Shown here one piece after another: positions 51,679 through 59,800 of a stretch of DNA of 64,000 nucleotides. Under the pieces are notes generated by a model that saw only the letters and a list, made by a program, of their open reading frames with translations, was not told the origin of the DNA and searched no databases. Source of the stretch: Acidobacteriota bacterium. GTDB lineage: Bacteria; Acidobacteriota; Polarisedimenticolia; J045. The position numbers and the translations under genes are program-made. The stretch covers positions 163,782-227,781 of the forward strand of contig JAUZRX010000017.1 of the NCBI GenBank assembly GCA_030949985.1, given 5' to 3'. Each line of letters begins with the position of its first letter. The stretch's first letter is position 1.

Positions 51679-52548
51679 ATGACCCAGCGGCAGGTCACCC
51701 TCCTCTATCTCGCCACGGCACTGGTCCTGCTGGCGCTGATGGCGGCCCAGGTGCAGAGAGAGGATTCCCGCAGCGCGCTGGGCAACGTCGTGCGCGCCCT
51801 GACCGCGCCGGTGGTCGGCGCCGTCGCCTGGACCGGTAGTTCCCTGTCCGGCGCCTGGCGGGGCTATGTGGCCTTGCGGGGGGCGGAGGAAGAAAACCGT
51901 CGACTGCGACGGGAAATAGCCCTGCTCCGCGCCCGGCTGGCCCGTCGGGAAGACCAGGCGAGGCGGATCCGTCGGCTCCAGGCCCTGCTGGATCTGCGAC
52001 AGGTCGACCCTTTCCGGGGTGGTGTGGTGGCCCGTGTCGTCTCCTACGTCAGCGAAGGCCCCCTCAGCCGGGCCGTGGTGGTCGACCGCGGGCGCCGGTG
52101 GGGCGTCAGCGAAGACTGGATCGCTCTTCAGGGCCCCGCAGTGGTGGGGCGGATCGTCCATGCCGGCAGCCGTCTCTCCGAACTGATGCTGATCTCCGAC
52201 CCGGACAGCGGCGTCGCCGTCCGGCACCAGGACGAGCGCTTTGCCGGCATTCTGCGAGGCGGCAACCGGGGGCCGGCTCACTGGTTGCCCCTCGAGTACG
52301 TGCCCAAGGACAAGCCCATCGCCGTGGGGGACGAGGTGGTCACCTCCGGCCTCGATGGCCTCTATCCCCCCGGTTTGCTGGTGGGGTGGGTTCGGAGCCT
52401 CGAGGAGAGTTCCCCGTTGACCTGGAGCGTGGCGGTGGAGCCCGCTTTCGACGCGTCGCGGCTCGAGGAAGTTCTGCTGCTGCCTCCCGTCGGCGCCGCC
52501 GGACGTGAGGCTCGATCCGGCGAGGCGGTCGAGGGAGGAGCCCGATGA
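51679..52548 (+). CDS. mreC: Rod-shape-determining protein MreC
   Basis: A 289-residue bitopic periplasmic protein that connects MreB and PBP2. It has a TM helix at about residues 8-24, a coiled coil at about 68-105 (NRRLRREIALLRARLARRED) and the beta domain with ARVVSYVSEGPLSRAVVVDRG and GDEVVTSGLDGLYPPGLLVG. It follows mreB by 9 bases and overlaps mreD by four bases (ATGA). Confidence 0.93.
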   Translation: MTQRQVTLLYLATALVLLALMAAQVQREDSRSALGNVVRALTAPVVGAVAWTGSSLSGAWRGYVALRGAEEENRRLRREIALLRARLARREDQARRIRRLQALLDLRQVDPFRGGVVARVVSYVSEGPLSRAVVVDRGRRWGVSEDWIALQGPAVVGRIVHAGSRLSELMLISDPDSGVAVRHQDERFAGILRGGNRGPAHWLPLEYVPKDKPIAVGDEVVTSGLDGLYPPGLLVGWVRSLEESSPLTWSVAVEPAFDASRLEEVLLLPPVGAAGREARSGEAVEGGAR

Positions 52549-53021
52549 GGCTCAAGGCCCTGCTGGTGCTGGCGGGTGGCGGCGTGGTGTTGCGCGCGGG
52601 ACTCGGCCTGTGGCCGACTCCGGCCCTGGCGGGTGATCCGATGCTGGTGCTGGCCGTGCTCGCCGCCTTGCCGGGGAGAATGGACAGGGCGCTGGGCGCG
52701 GCCCTCTTCGCCGGCGTCCTTCAGGACGCCTGGCTTGGACGCTGGTACGGCGAATTCGCCTTCATCTACCTGGTGGTGGTGTTCTTCCTCTCCCTGCTCG
52801 CCGGCTGGGTGGACCTGGTGCAGCCTTTTTCCACCATGCTGGCCCTGGCCGCCGCCACGGCGGCGAGCTGGGGACTCCAACTCGGTCTCGCCGCGGCCTT
52901 CGATCGGCCTGCCGCCCAGATCCCGGGGGTGGGGATGTGGATCGTTGCGATCCTGCTCAACACGGCGCTCGGGCTGCTGGCGCGGGCCCTGGCGATCCGA
53001 TGGAAAGGGTTCGAGACTTGA
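52545..53021 (+). CDS. mreD: Rod-shape-determining protein MreD
   Basis: A 158-residue integral membrane protein with about five TM segments, including MLVLAVLAALPGR and LLLALLAG-like stretches such as VFFLSLLAGW. The low-complexity hydrophobic composition, the LQDAW motif and its place between mreC and PBP2 identify it. ATG overlaps the mreC stop (ATGA). Confidence 0.88.
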   Translation: MRLKALLVLAGGGVVLRAGLGLWPTPALAGDPMLVLAVLAALPGRMDRALGAALFAGVLQDAWLGRWYGEFAFIYLVVVFFLSLLAGWVDLVQPFSTMLALAAATAASWGLQLGLAAAFDRPAAQIPGVGMWIVAILLNTALGLLARALAIRWKGFET

Positions 53022-54856
53022 GGCTCGACTACCGCCATCTCAAGCCTTACCGCGACTACCAGTACTCGCGGATGCTCGGCCGTCGCCTGCTCGTGCTCAA
53101 GCTGCTGATCGTGGCCGGATTCGTCCTTTACGGCAGTGTTTTCTGGTACCTGCAGGTGGTTCAGGGGGGGGAGTACCGTCGCAAGGCCGAAGAGAATCGC
53201 CTGCGCCAGCAGATCCTGCGTCCCGTGCGCGGAACGATCCGCGACAGCCACGGCGTACTGCTGGCGACCAACCGTCCTTCTTTCTCGGTGAGACTCGACC
53301 GTCAGCGTTGCGCGGACCCCGTCGCGGTGATCGAACGCCTGGCGGATCGACTCGGCGTCGATCCCGGACCGATCCTCGAACTCTATGAGCGGCAGAAGGA
53401 CCGGCCCCGCTTTCTCCCCGTGTTGCTGATGCCGGACGTGGGGCTCGAGACGGCCGCGCGCATCGAGGCCCGAAGCGTGGAGCTTCCCGCCGTGGAGGTC
53501 GTGGTGGAGGCCAAGCGCTACTATCCTCTCGGCGCGGCGGCGGCCCATGTGCTGGGCTACACAGGGGAGGCCACGCGAGACGAGGTCAGGCGGCACACAC
53601 TGGAACTGCTGCCTGGAGACCGGGTGGGGCGGATCGGTGTCGAGCGGGCCTGGGACGACTTCCTCCGTGGTCGTCACGGCCTGGTGCTCGAGGAAGTCAA
53701 CGCCAGCGGGCGCCCCCTGATGGTGGTGGCCACCAAACGGCCCGCCCGGCACGGCCAGACCCTGACCACCACTCTCGACGCGGCGATGCAGGCCGACCTG
53801 GCCCGAGCGTTCGGAGACCATGCCGGCGCGGCGGTGTTCATCGACCCCCGTAACGGCGCGGTGCGTGCCCTCTACTCCGCCCCGGCCTATGACCCGAACC
53901 TCTTCGCCGGTCGTGTGTCGGCCGCCACCTGGAAGGCGCTGCGGGAGGACCCTCGTCGTCCCCTCCAGAATCGCGCCGTGGCCGGTGTCTACTCGCCGGG
54001 CTCGACTTTCAAGCTGATCGTCGCGGCGGCGGCTCTCGAAGAAGGCGTGCTCGCGCCCGGAGAGAAGATCTTCTGCGGGGGACAGGCACGTTTCTACGGC
54101 CAGGTGCGCCACTGCCATCGCCGCTGGGGGCACGGCGAGATCGGCTTGCAGGAGGCCATCGAGCGGTCGTGCAACATCTTTTTCTATACTCTCGGCCAAC
54201 GGCTGGGCATCGAAGCCATCGAGAAGTGGGCGCGACGCTTCGGCCTGGGGACGGTCACGGGCCTGGACCTGGGGGGGGAGGTCAGCGGGTTGGTGCCGTC
54301 GGAGGAGTGGAAGCTGCGTACCCGGGGCGAGTCCTGGTTCCCGGGCGAGACCATTTCGGTGGCGATCGGCCAGGGACCTCTCAATGTCACGCCGATCCAG
54401 TTGGCGGTACAGGCGGCGGTGATCGCCAACGGGGGATGGCGGGTGCGGCCCTTCCTGCGTCGGCGCGAAGGTGCCGCCCCCGAGCCCACGGGACTCTCGC
54501 CGGCGGTGATCCGGGAGTTGACCCGGGCGATGGTGGCGGTGGTACAGGGTGCGGGGGGGACCGCCCGCAAGGCGCAGATTCCGGGAGTCGTGCTGGCCGG
54601 CAAGACCGGCACCGCCCAGGTGGTCGCCCTCGACGCGGAGCATGATCCCGGGGACCATGCCCTGTTCATCGGTTTTGGTCCCGTGCCCGATCCCGAACTG
54701 GCCTGGGCGGTGGTCGTCGAACACGGTGGGCATGGAGGTGAGCTGTCGGCTCCCATCGTGCGGGAGGTGGTACGCGGATACCTCCAGCGCAGGGGGGAAT
54801 GGGCACCGGCGCAGCCGCGTCGGGTCGTCCGGAGGGGGGGCGATGGCGGCCTTTGA
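53000..54856 (+). CDS. mrdA: Penicillin-binding protein 2, peptidoglycan transpeptidase
   Basis: A 618-residue class B PBP that cross-links peptidoglycan during elongation. It has an N-terminal TM helix (about 33-52, LLIVAGFVLYGSVFWYLQV), a pedestal domain with RPVRGTIRDSHGVLLATN, and the transpeptidase triad of motifs: STFK (catalytic Ser335), SCN and KTGTA. ATG 53000 overlaps mreD by 22 bases. A TTG at 53018 is an alternative start because AAAGGG precedes it and it overlaps the mreD stop (TTGA). All catalytic residues are present. rodA follows with a 14-base overlap. Confidence 0.96.
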   Translation: MERVRDLRLDYRHLKPYRDYQYSRMLGRRLLVLKLLIVAGFVLYGSVFWYLQVVQGGEYRRKAEENRLRQQILRPVRGTIRDSHGVLLATNRPSFSVRLDRQRCADPVAVIERLADRLGVDPGPILELYERQKDRPRFLPVLLMPDVGLETAARIEARSVELPAVEVVVEAKRYYPLGAAAAHVLGYTGEATRDEVRRHTLELLPGDRVGRIGVERAWDDFLRGRHGLVLEEVNASGRPLMVVATKRPARHGQTLTTTLDAAMQADLARAFGDHAGAAVFIDPRNGAVRALYSAPAYDPNLFAGRVSAATWKALREDPRRPLQNRAVAGVYSPGSTFKLIVAAAALEEGVLAPGEKIFCGGQARFYGQVRHCHRRWGHGEIGLQEAIERSCNIFFYTLGQRLGIEAIEKWARRFGLGTVTGLDLGGEVSGLVPSEEWKLRTRGESWFPGETISVAIGQGPLNVTPIQLAVQAAVIANGGWRVRPFLRRREGAAPEPTGLSPAVIRELTRAMVAVVQGAGGTARKAQIPGVVLAGKTGTAQVVALDAEHDPGDHALFIGFGPVPDPELAWAVVVEHGGHGGELSAPIVREVVRGYLQRRGEWAPAQPRRVVRRGGDGGL

Positions 54857-55937
54857 AGAGCGCACCGACACCACCACCCTGCTCCAGCTCGTACTGCTGG
54901 GTCTGATTTCCGTGATCGCCGTGGCCTCGGCGACCCACGGCGACGAGGCGGCTCTCTGGACTCCCGCCGCCACCCGCCAGGTGCTCTACCTGGTGGTGGG
55001 CGTGGCCGTCTTCCTGCTGGTGCAGCGGGTGGACTATCACGACTGGGCCGAGTTGTGGCCGTTCTTCTACGGTGCCGGGCTGCTGCTGCTCGCGGCCCTG
55101 CCGCTGGTGGCACGTCCCATCTCCGGGGCCCGCTCCTGGCTGGAACTGGGGCCGGTGCGCTTGCAACCTTCGGAGCCGATGAAGCCCGTAGTCGCCCTGG
55201 CCGTGGCGGCCTTCGCTTGCGGGAGCCGGGGCAAGCTCAGCCTTTCGAGGCTGCTGCTCCTGGGGGTGGTGGTGGGCGCGCCCATGACCCTGATCGCCAT
55301 TCAGCCGGACATGGGCACGGCGCTGACCTTCGTCCCGCTTTTCCTCGGAGTCTCCTGGCTCGCCGGTATTCGCCCCCGCGTGCTGGTCAGCCTGGCCCTG
55401 ATCGCCGCGCTGGCCGCTCCCATCGTCTGGTTCGTGGTCCTCAAGCCTTACCAGAAGGAGCGGATTCTGACGGTCTTCGATCCTGGCCGGGATCCTTCCG
55501 GCACCGGCTACCAGGTGATCCAGTCCCGCATCGCCGTCGGTTCGGGCGGGGTGGCCGGCAAGGGGCTGTTTCGCGGCAGCCAGTCGCGGTTGAATTTCCT
55601 GCCGGCCCGCCAGACCGACTTCATTCTCGCGGTGGTGGCCGAGGAGGTGGGGTGGATCGGCGTGATCACCGTGCTCTCTCTCTACCTCGCGCTGCTGTTG
55701 CGCACCCTGCGGACGGCGGCCATCGCCCAGGACGCCCTGGGCACCTTCCTGTGCGTGGGTATCGCCAGCATCTGGGCGGGGCAGATCTTCATCAACGTGG
55801 GTATGGTGACCGGGATCCTGCCCACCATCGGCGTACCGCTGCCGATTCTCTCTTTCGGCGGGTCGTCCCTGGTGGCGACTTTCCTGGCCTTCGGCCTGGT
55901 CGCCTCCGTCCGTCTCCGGCGCCTGGTCAACGCCTGA
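54843..55937 (+). CDS. rodA: Peptidoglycan glycosyltransferase RodA
   Basis: A 364-residue SEDS protein with about ten TM helices that polymerises lipid II for elongation with PBP2. Family signals include ARSWLELGPVRLQPSEPMK, QPDMGTALTFVPLF, GYQVIQSRIAVGSGG and the ending GILPTIGVPLPILSFGGSS. ATG 54843 overlaps mrdA by 14 bases, so the pair is translationally coupled. The next gene is convergent with a one-base gap. Confidence 0.96.
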   Translation: MAAFEERTDTTTLLQLVLLGLISVIAVASATHGDEAALWTPAATRQVLYLVVGVAVFLLVQRVDYHDWAELWPFFYGAGLLLLAALPLVARPISGARSWLELGPVRLQPSEPMKPVVALAVAAFACGSRGKLSLSRLLLLGVVVGAPMTLIAIQPDMGTALTFVPLFLGVSWLAGIRPRVLVSLALIAALAAPIVWFVVLKPYQKERILTVFDPGRDPSGTGYQVIQSRIAVGSGGVAGKGLFRGSQSRLNFLPARQTDFILAVVAEEVGWIGVITVLSLYLALLLRTLRTAAIAQDALGTFLCVGIASIWAGQIFINVGMVTGILPTIGVPLPILSFGGSSLVATFLAFGLVASVRLRRLVNA

Positions 55938-55938
55938 C

Positions 55939-56952
55939 TCAACTGTAGCGCTGGCGGATGCGCGGGAGCAGGTAGGCCTCGAAAGCCGTTTCCAGGTCGT
56001 GGCGGGGATCGAAGCCCCAGTCTTCCCGGGCTGCCCCGTCGTCCACGGCGGCGGGCCAGGAATCGACGATGGCCTGGCGCTTGAGATCCGGTTCGAAGCG
56101 GATCTCGGCGGCCGGGAAGTGGCGGGTGACGATTTCGCTCACCTCTCCCGCCGAGGGGTTGAAGGCGGCGATGTTGTAGACGTTCTTGCGCAGCCGCGCG
56201 GCATCGGCGCCCATCAGGGCGAAGATGGCATCGACAGCGTCGGGCATGGTCATGAAGGGAATGCGCGCGTCTTCGCGGACGAAGCAGGCGTAGGGCCGCC
56301 CCTGGGCTGCGGCGTGGATCATCTCGGGGACGAAGTCGCTGGTGCCTCCCGAAGGCACCGTCTCGGCACTGATCAGCCCGGGGAAGCGGATGCCCCGAAA
56401 ATCGATACGCCGGGCCTGGGGCTCCGCGTCGAGCTGCTTGTAATGCCATTGAAAGTAGCGGCCGAGCTGCTCGCAATAGAGCTTGTTGATGCCGTACATG
56501 GTGATCGGCCGCCCCCAGTCCTCTTCGCGCACGGCGCCGGCCGCGGCCTTGGCGGCCAGGTCGGGCAGACCGTAGGCGGCGATCGAGCTGGGGTAGAAGA
56601 ACCGTACCGTTCGACCGTGACTCAGGCCTTGGGCCTGGGCGAAGCGCAACAGGCGGATCGTACCTTCCACGTTGACCTGGTGCGCGGTGAGCGGTGTGAA
56701 CTCGCTGCGCGTGGAGAGCAGGGCGGCGAGGTGAAAGACCGTGTCCACCTCGTAGCGGGCGAGGATCCGGTCGAGCACCTCGTCGTCGAGGATCGAACCG
56801 ACGAAGTGCTGGGTCACCCGTTCTTCGAGTGCCGGGGGCAGGGCCTGCAGATCGAGGGTCAGAATTTCCGCCTTCTGCTCGGCGATCCGGGTGATCAGGG
56901 CGTGGCCGATCTCACCCGCGGCTCCGGTGATCAGGACGACGGCTTGGCGCAT
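55939..56952 (-). CDS. SDR-type NAD-dependent epimerase/dehydratase-family enzyme, L-threonine 3-dehydrogenase-like
   Basis: A 337-residue extended SDR enzyme. It has the cofactor motif LITGAAGEIG at the start, YPSSIAAYG and the catalytic YGINK (Tyr153, Lys157). The segment RGIRFPGLIS, then PSGGTSDFVPEMIHAA and PFMTMPDAVDAIF, is a close match in pattern to the SDR-type L-threonine 3-dehydrogenases (threonine to 2-amino-3-ketobutyrate). The next step enzyme, Kbl, is not seen here. A UDP-sugar epimerase is the alternative, but the PGLIS/GGTSD signature argues against it. It is convergent with rodA and divergent from the PLP lyase. Confidence 0.72.
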   Translation of the reverse strand: MRQAVVLITGAAGEIGHALITRIAEQKAEILTLDLQALPPALEERVTQHFVGSILDDEVLDRILARYEVDTVFHLAALLSTRSEFTPLTAHQVNVEGTIRLLRFAQAQGLSHGRTVRFFYPSSIAAYGLPDLAAKAAAGAVREEDWGRPITMYGINKLYCEQLGRYFQWHYKQLDAEPQARRIDFRGIRFPGLISAETVPSGGTSDFVPEMIHAAAQGRPYACFVREDARIPFMTMPDAVDAIFALMGADAARLRKNVYNIAAFNPSAGEVSEIVTRHFPAAEIRFEPDLKRQAIVDSWPAAVDDGAAREDWGFDPRHDLETAFEAYLLPRIRQRYS

Positions 56953-57121
56953 GATGCTGGGCTCCGGCTGGGGGGGGGAAATCCGTGGGGAACGAAGGCT
57001 CCGTCATCCTCTACCGGGTGTCAAGCCGCGTCGGTCCGCCCGGGTTATACTGCCGGTAGGCACAGCCCCTTCCCCCCCGCCGCGTTCTCCGCGGAAATGC
57101 CGCCCAGGAGCCCCAGACCCA

Positions 57122-58339
57122 ATGTCCCAAGACGCCGAGCACAAGGATTCTGCGCACCTTCCCCGGAACAGTGGCATCGAGACGCGGGCGATTCATGCCG
57201 GCCAGGCGCCGGATCCGGTATATGGGGCCGTCGCGCCGCCGATCTACCAGACTTCCACTTTTGCGTTTTCGTCCCCCGAACAGGGGGCGCGGCGTTTCGC
57301 CGGGGAGGAGGAGGGCTACATCTATTCCCGCCTGGCGAATCCCACGACGAAGATGCTCGAGGACTGCGTGGCGTCCCTCGAAGGCGGGCATGGGGGCATC
57401 GCCGTGGCCAGCGGCATGGGAGCCGTCTCGACGATCTTCCTCGGTTTGCTCGGCCGGGGCGATCACGTGGTGATGACCGATACGGTCTACGGGCCGAGCC
57501 GACTCTTGCTCGAGCACGACCTGGCTCGTTTCGGTGTCGAGGCGACTTTCGCGGATACCAGCGAGACCGAAAACCTGGCCCGGGCCATGCGGCCCCACAC
57601 GCGGCTGGTGTTCATCGAGACACCGACCAACCCCACTCTCCGGCTGAGCGATCTGGCCGCCTGCGCCGAGGCCTGCCACCGGGCGGGGGCGCTGATGGTG
57701 GTGGACAACACCTTCGCCTCGCCGGTGCTGCAGCGGCCCATCGCGTTGGGTGCCGATATCGTGATGCACTCCACCACCAAGTACATCAACGGGCATGGCG
57801 ACGTGGTCGGGGGGGTGATCGTGACCCGGACTCCCGAACTGCACGAGAAGCTGTTGCATGCGCGGATCTACTTCGGCGCCTCGATGGATCCGCACCAGTC
57901 CTGGCTGGTTCTGCGTGGGTTGAAAACCCTTCCCCTGCGGGTGCGGGCCGCCCAGGACAGCGCCCAGCGCCTGGCGCGCCTGCTCGAAGACCACCCGGCC
58001 GTCTCGCGGGTGATCTACCCCGGGCTGGCCAGCCATCCCCAGCGGGTGCTGGCTTCCCGCCAGATGGAAGGTCCCGGCAGCATGATCGCCTTCGAACTGA
58101 CCGGGGGCTACGAGGCGGGCAAGGCGTTGATGACCCGCGTGCGCCTGGCGACGCTGGCGGTCTCCCTCGGTGGTGTGGAGACCCTGATCGAACACCCGGC
58201 CTCGATGACGCACGCCGGGCTCTCGGAGGCCGAATTGGAAGCCACCGGCATCAGCCCGGCCCTGGTGCGCCTGGCGGTGGGTTGCGAGTCGACGGCGGAT
58301 CTCGAGCACGACCTGGGCCAGGCCCTCGACGCTCTCTGA
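57122..58339 (+). CDS. Cys/Met-metabolism PLP enzyme (cystathionine gamma-synthase/methionine gamma-lyase family)
   Basis: A 405-residue fold-type I PLP enzyme. PLP lysine is Lys220 in MHSTTKYINGHGDVVGG, VVDNTFASPVLQRP contains the conserved Asp, and ETPTNPTLRL is typical. The residue pair following DTVYG is Pro-Ser rather than the Cys-Thr of classical methionine gamma-lyase or Gly-Thr of many relatives, so the exact reaction (gamma-lyase, cystathionine beta/gamma-lyase, gamma-synthase or homocysteine synthase) is uncertain. A possible -10 box, TATACT (57046-57051), lies upstream. It is divergent from the threonine-dehydrogenase-like gene. Confidence 0.82.
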   Translation: MSQDAEHKDSAHLPRNSGIETRAIHAGQAPDPVYGAVAPPIYQTSTFAFSSPEQGARRFAGEEEGYIYSRLANPTTKMLEDCVASLEGGHGGIAVASGMGAVSTIFLGLLGRGDHVVMTDTVYGPSRLLLEHDLARFGVEATFADTSETENLARAMRPHTRLVFIETPTNPTLRLSDLAACAEACHRAGALMVVDNTFASPVLQRPIALGADIVMHSTTKYINGHGDVVGGVIVTRTPELHEKLLHARIYFGASMDPHQSWLVLRGLKTLPLRVRAAQDSAQRLARLLEDHPAVSRVIYPGLASHPQRVLASRQMEGPGSMIAFELTGGYEAGKALMTRVRLATLAVSLGGVETLIEHPASMTHAGLSEAELEATGISPALVRLAVGCESTADLEHDLGQALDAL

Positions 58340-58348
58340 GGTTTGGGG

Positions 58349-58549
58349 CTACTGCTTGTCGAGCGGGCAGGTGCTCAGGCCCAACAGCGCGTAGAGCGGG
58401 CAGGAGCCGAGAACCGCCGTTCCCAGCGGGACGATGCCGATCAGCCCGACGAAGTGGATCGGGCCCTCGAGCAGGAAGAAGAGCGAGCCCAGGCCGAGGC
58501 CGATGAGCACGCGGAGGATGCGATCGAGGGTGCCTACGTTGGTCTTCAT
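58349..58549 (-). CDS. DUF2892 small membrane protein
   Basis: A 66-residue protein of two hydrophobic helices (RILRVLIGLGLGSLFFLL and IHFVGLIGIVPLGTAVLG) followed by CPLYALLGLSTCPLDKQ. This matches the YgaP-type DUF2892 membrane segment, often found alone or fused to rhodanese domains; the function is poorly known. ATG 58549 is preceded by GGAGAGGAG. The paired cysteines lie near the C-terminal end. It is convergent with the PLP lyase gene, 9 bases away. Confidence 0.8.
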   Translation of the reverse strand: MKTNVGTLDRILRVLIGLGLGSLFFLLEGPIHFVGLIGIVPLGTAVLGSCPLYALLGLSTCPLDKQ

Positions 58550-58664
58550 CGTCGTTCTCCTCTCCCCGGCGGCGACGCCGGGATGGACAGAGCCTGGGCC
58601 TTCCGGCGGTTGCCTGCCGTGACGCGGTTCGGGGCTTCGCCGGGGCCGGGCCGGCGGGAGCCTC

Positions 58665-59657
58665 TCAGTCCGCCGTCGGCGCGAGAACCGCCGCGCCTTC
58701 ATGGCGACCCGCGCGGAGGCTGTCGAGGGCCTCGTTGGCCTGCTCGAGCCGAAATACGGTGGTGCGGGTTCGGACCTTCGCCTCGGCAGCCAGCGCGAGC
58801 AGGCCGTGTCCGTCGGTGCGGGTCAGGTTGGCCACCGAGCGCAGGATGCGTTCTCCCCAGAGCAGGGTGTAGGAAAACGAGGGGACATCGCTCATGTGGA
58901 TGCCCCCGCAGACCACCACACCGCCCTTGCGTACCGCTCCGAGGGCCAGCGGCACCAGGTCGCCCACGGGGGCGAAGAGGATCGCTGCGTCCAGGGGGGC
59001 GGGAGGCGATCGATCCGAGTCGCCGGCCCACTCGGCGCCCAGGCTACGGGCGAAGTCCTGGGCCTGCCGGTCTCCGGGCCGGGTGAAAGCCAGCACGGAA
59101 CGACCCTGGTAGCGGGCGATCTGGGCGACGATGTGGGCCGCGGCGCCGAAGCCGTAGAGTCCCAGCCGCCGGGCGTCGCCGGTCATCGTCAGACAGCGGT
59201 AACCGATCAGTCCCGCGCAGAGCAGGGGCGCGGCTTCCACGTCGGAGTAGGCGTCGGGGATCGGAAAACAGTAGCGGGCGTCGGCCACTGCCAACTCCGC
59301 GTAGCCCCCCTGGAGGTGGTAGCCGGTGTAGCGGGCTTCATCGCAGAGGTTCTCCTGCCCGCGGCTGCAAAACGCGCAGCTCCCGCAGGTCCAGCCCAGC
59401 CAGCCGACGCCCGCCCGCTGGCCGGGCCGAAGGTCCCTGACCCCGCTACCGCAGGCGATGACCTCACCGACGATCTCGTGACCGGGGATCCGGGGACCGG
59501 AGGGCGCCTCGAGATCACCGTCGACGATATGCAGGTCCGTGCGGCAGACCGCACAGGCTCTCACCCGCAGCAGCACCTGGCCCGGTCCGGGATGGGGATC
59601 GTCCACCTCGCGGAGGGCCAGGGGCAGTCCCGGTTGTTCGAGCACCATGGCCTTCAT
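58665..59657 (-). CDS. Zinc-dependent alcohol dehydrogenase (MDR family)
   Basis: A 330-residue medium-chain dehydrogenase. The catalytic Zn ligand Cys is in AVCRTDLH, PGHEIVGEV holds the conserved His-Glu, and the structural Zn lobe is CGSCAFCSRGQENLC. The cofactor region contains LGLYGFGAAAHIV. It is shorter than standard ADH but fits the 330-residue zinc alcohol dehydrogenase group. The substrate is unknown. The ATG at 59657 is where the fold begins; longer in-frame starts add only a low-complexity stretch. It is divergent from the radical SAM gene. Confidence 0.88.
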   Translation of the reverse strand: MKAMVLEQPGLPLALREVDDPHPGPGQVLLRVRACAVCRTDLHIVDGDLEAPSGPRIPGHEIVGEVIACGSGVRDLRPGQRAGVGWLGWTCGSCAFCSRGQENLCDEARYTGYHLQGGYAELAVADARYCFPIPDAYSDVEAAPLLCAGLIGYRCLTMTGDARRLGLYGFGAAAHIVAQIARYQGRSVLAFTRPGDRQAQDFARSLGAEWAGDSDRSPPAPLDAAILFAPVGDLVPLALGAVRKGGVVVCGGIHMSDVPSFSYTLLWGERILRSVANLTRTDGHGLLALAAEAKVRTRTTVFRLEQANEALDSLRAGRHEGAAVLAPTAD

Positions 59658-59747
59658 CGTCGATCTCCGGCGTTCAGCGTCTCCGGCCATTGTAGCCCTC
59701 CGGGCGTGGTTTCGGTCGGGCCGGCGAAGTGCCCGCCGGGCGGGCGT

Positions 59748-59776
59748 TTGAGCCACGGGGGGAGGGCGGATATGCT
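59748..59776 (+). promoter_or_regulatory. Sigma-70-type promoter of the radical SAM-RNase G operon
   Basis: TTGAGC (59748-59753), a 17-base spacer and TATGCT (59771-59776). The start near 59783 would leave a short leader ahead of GGAGG (59789-59793) and ATG 59801. Confidence 0.5.
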
Positions 59777-59800
59777 TCACTCGGCACTGGAGGTAAGCCG

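Noticed and set aside
57019..57024. Perfect TTGACA on the minus strand ahead of the threonine-dehydrogenase-like gene
   Set aside because: No acceptable -10 box lies at 16-18 bases, so it is not listed as a promoter.
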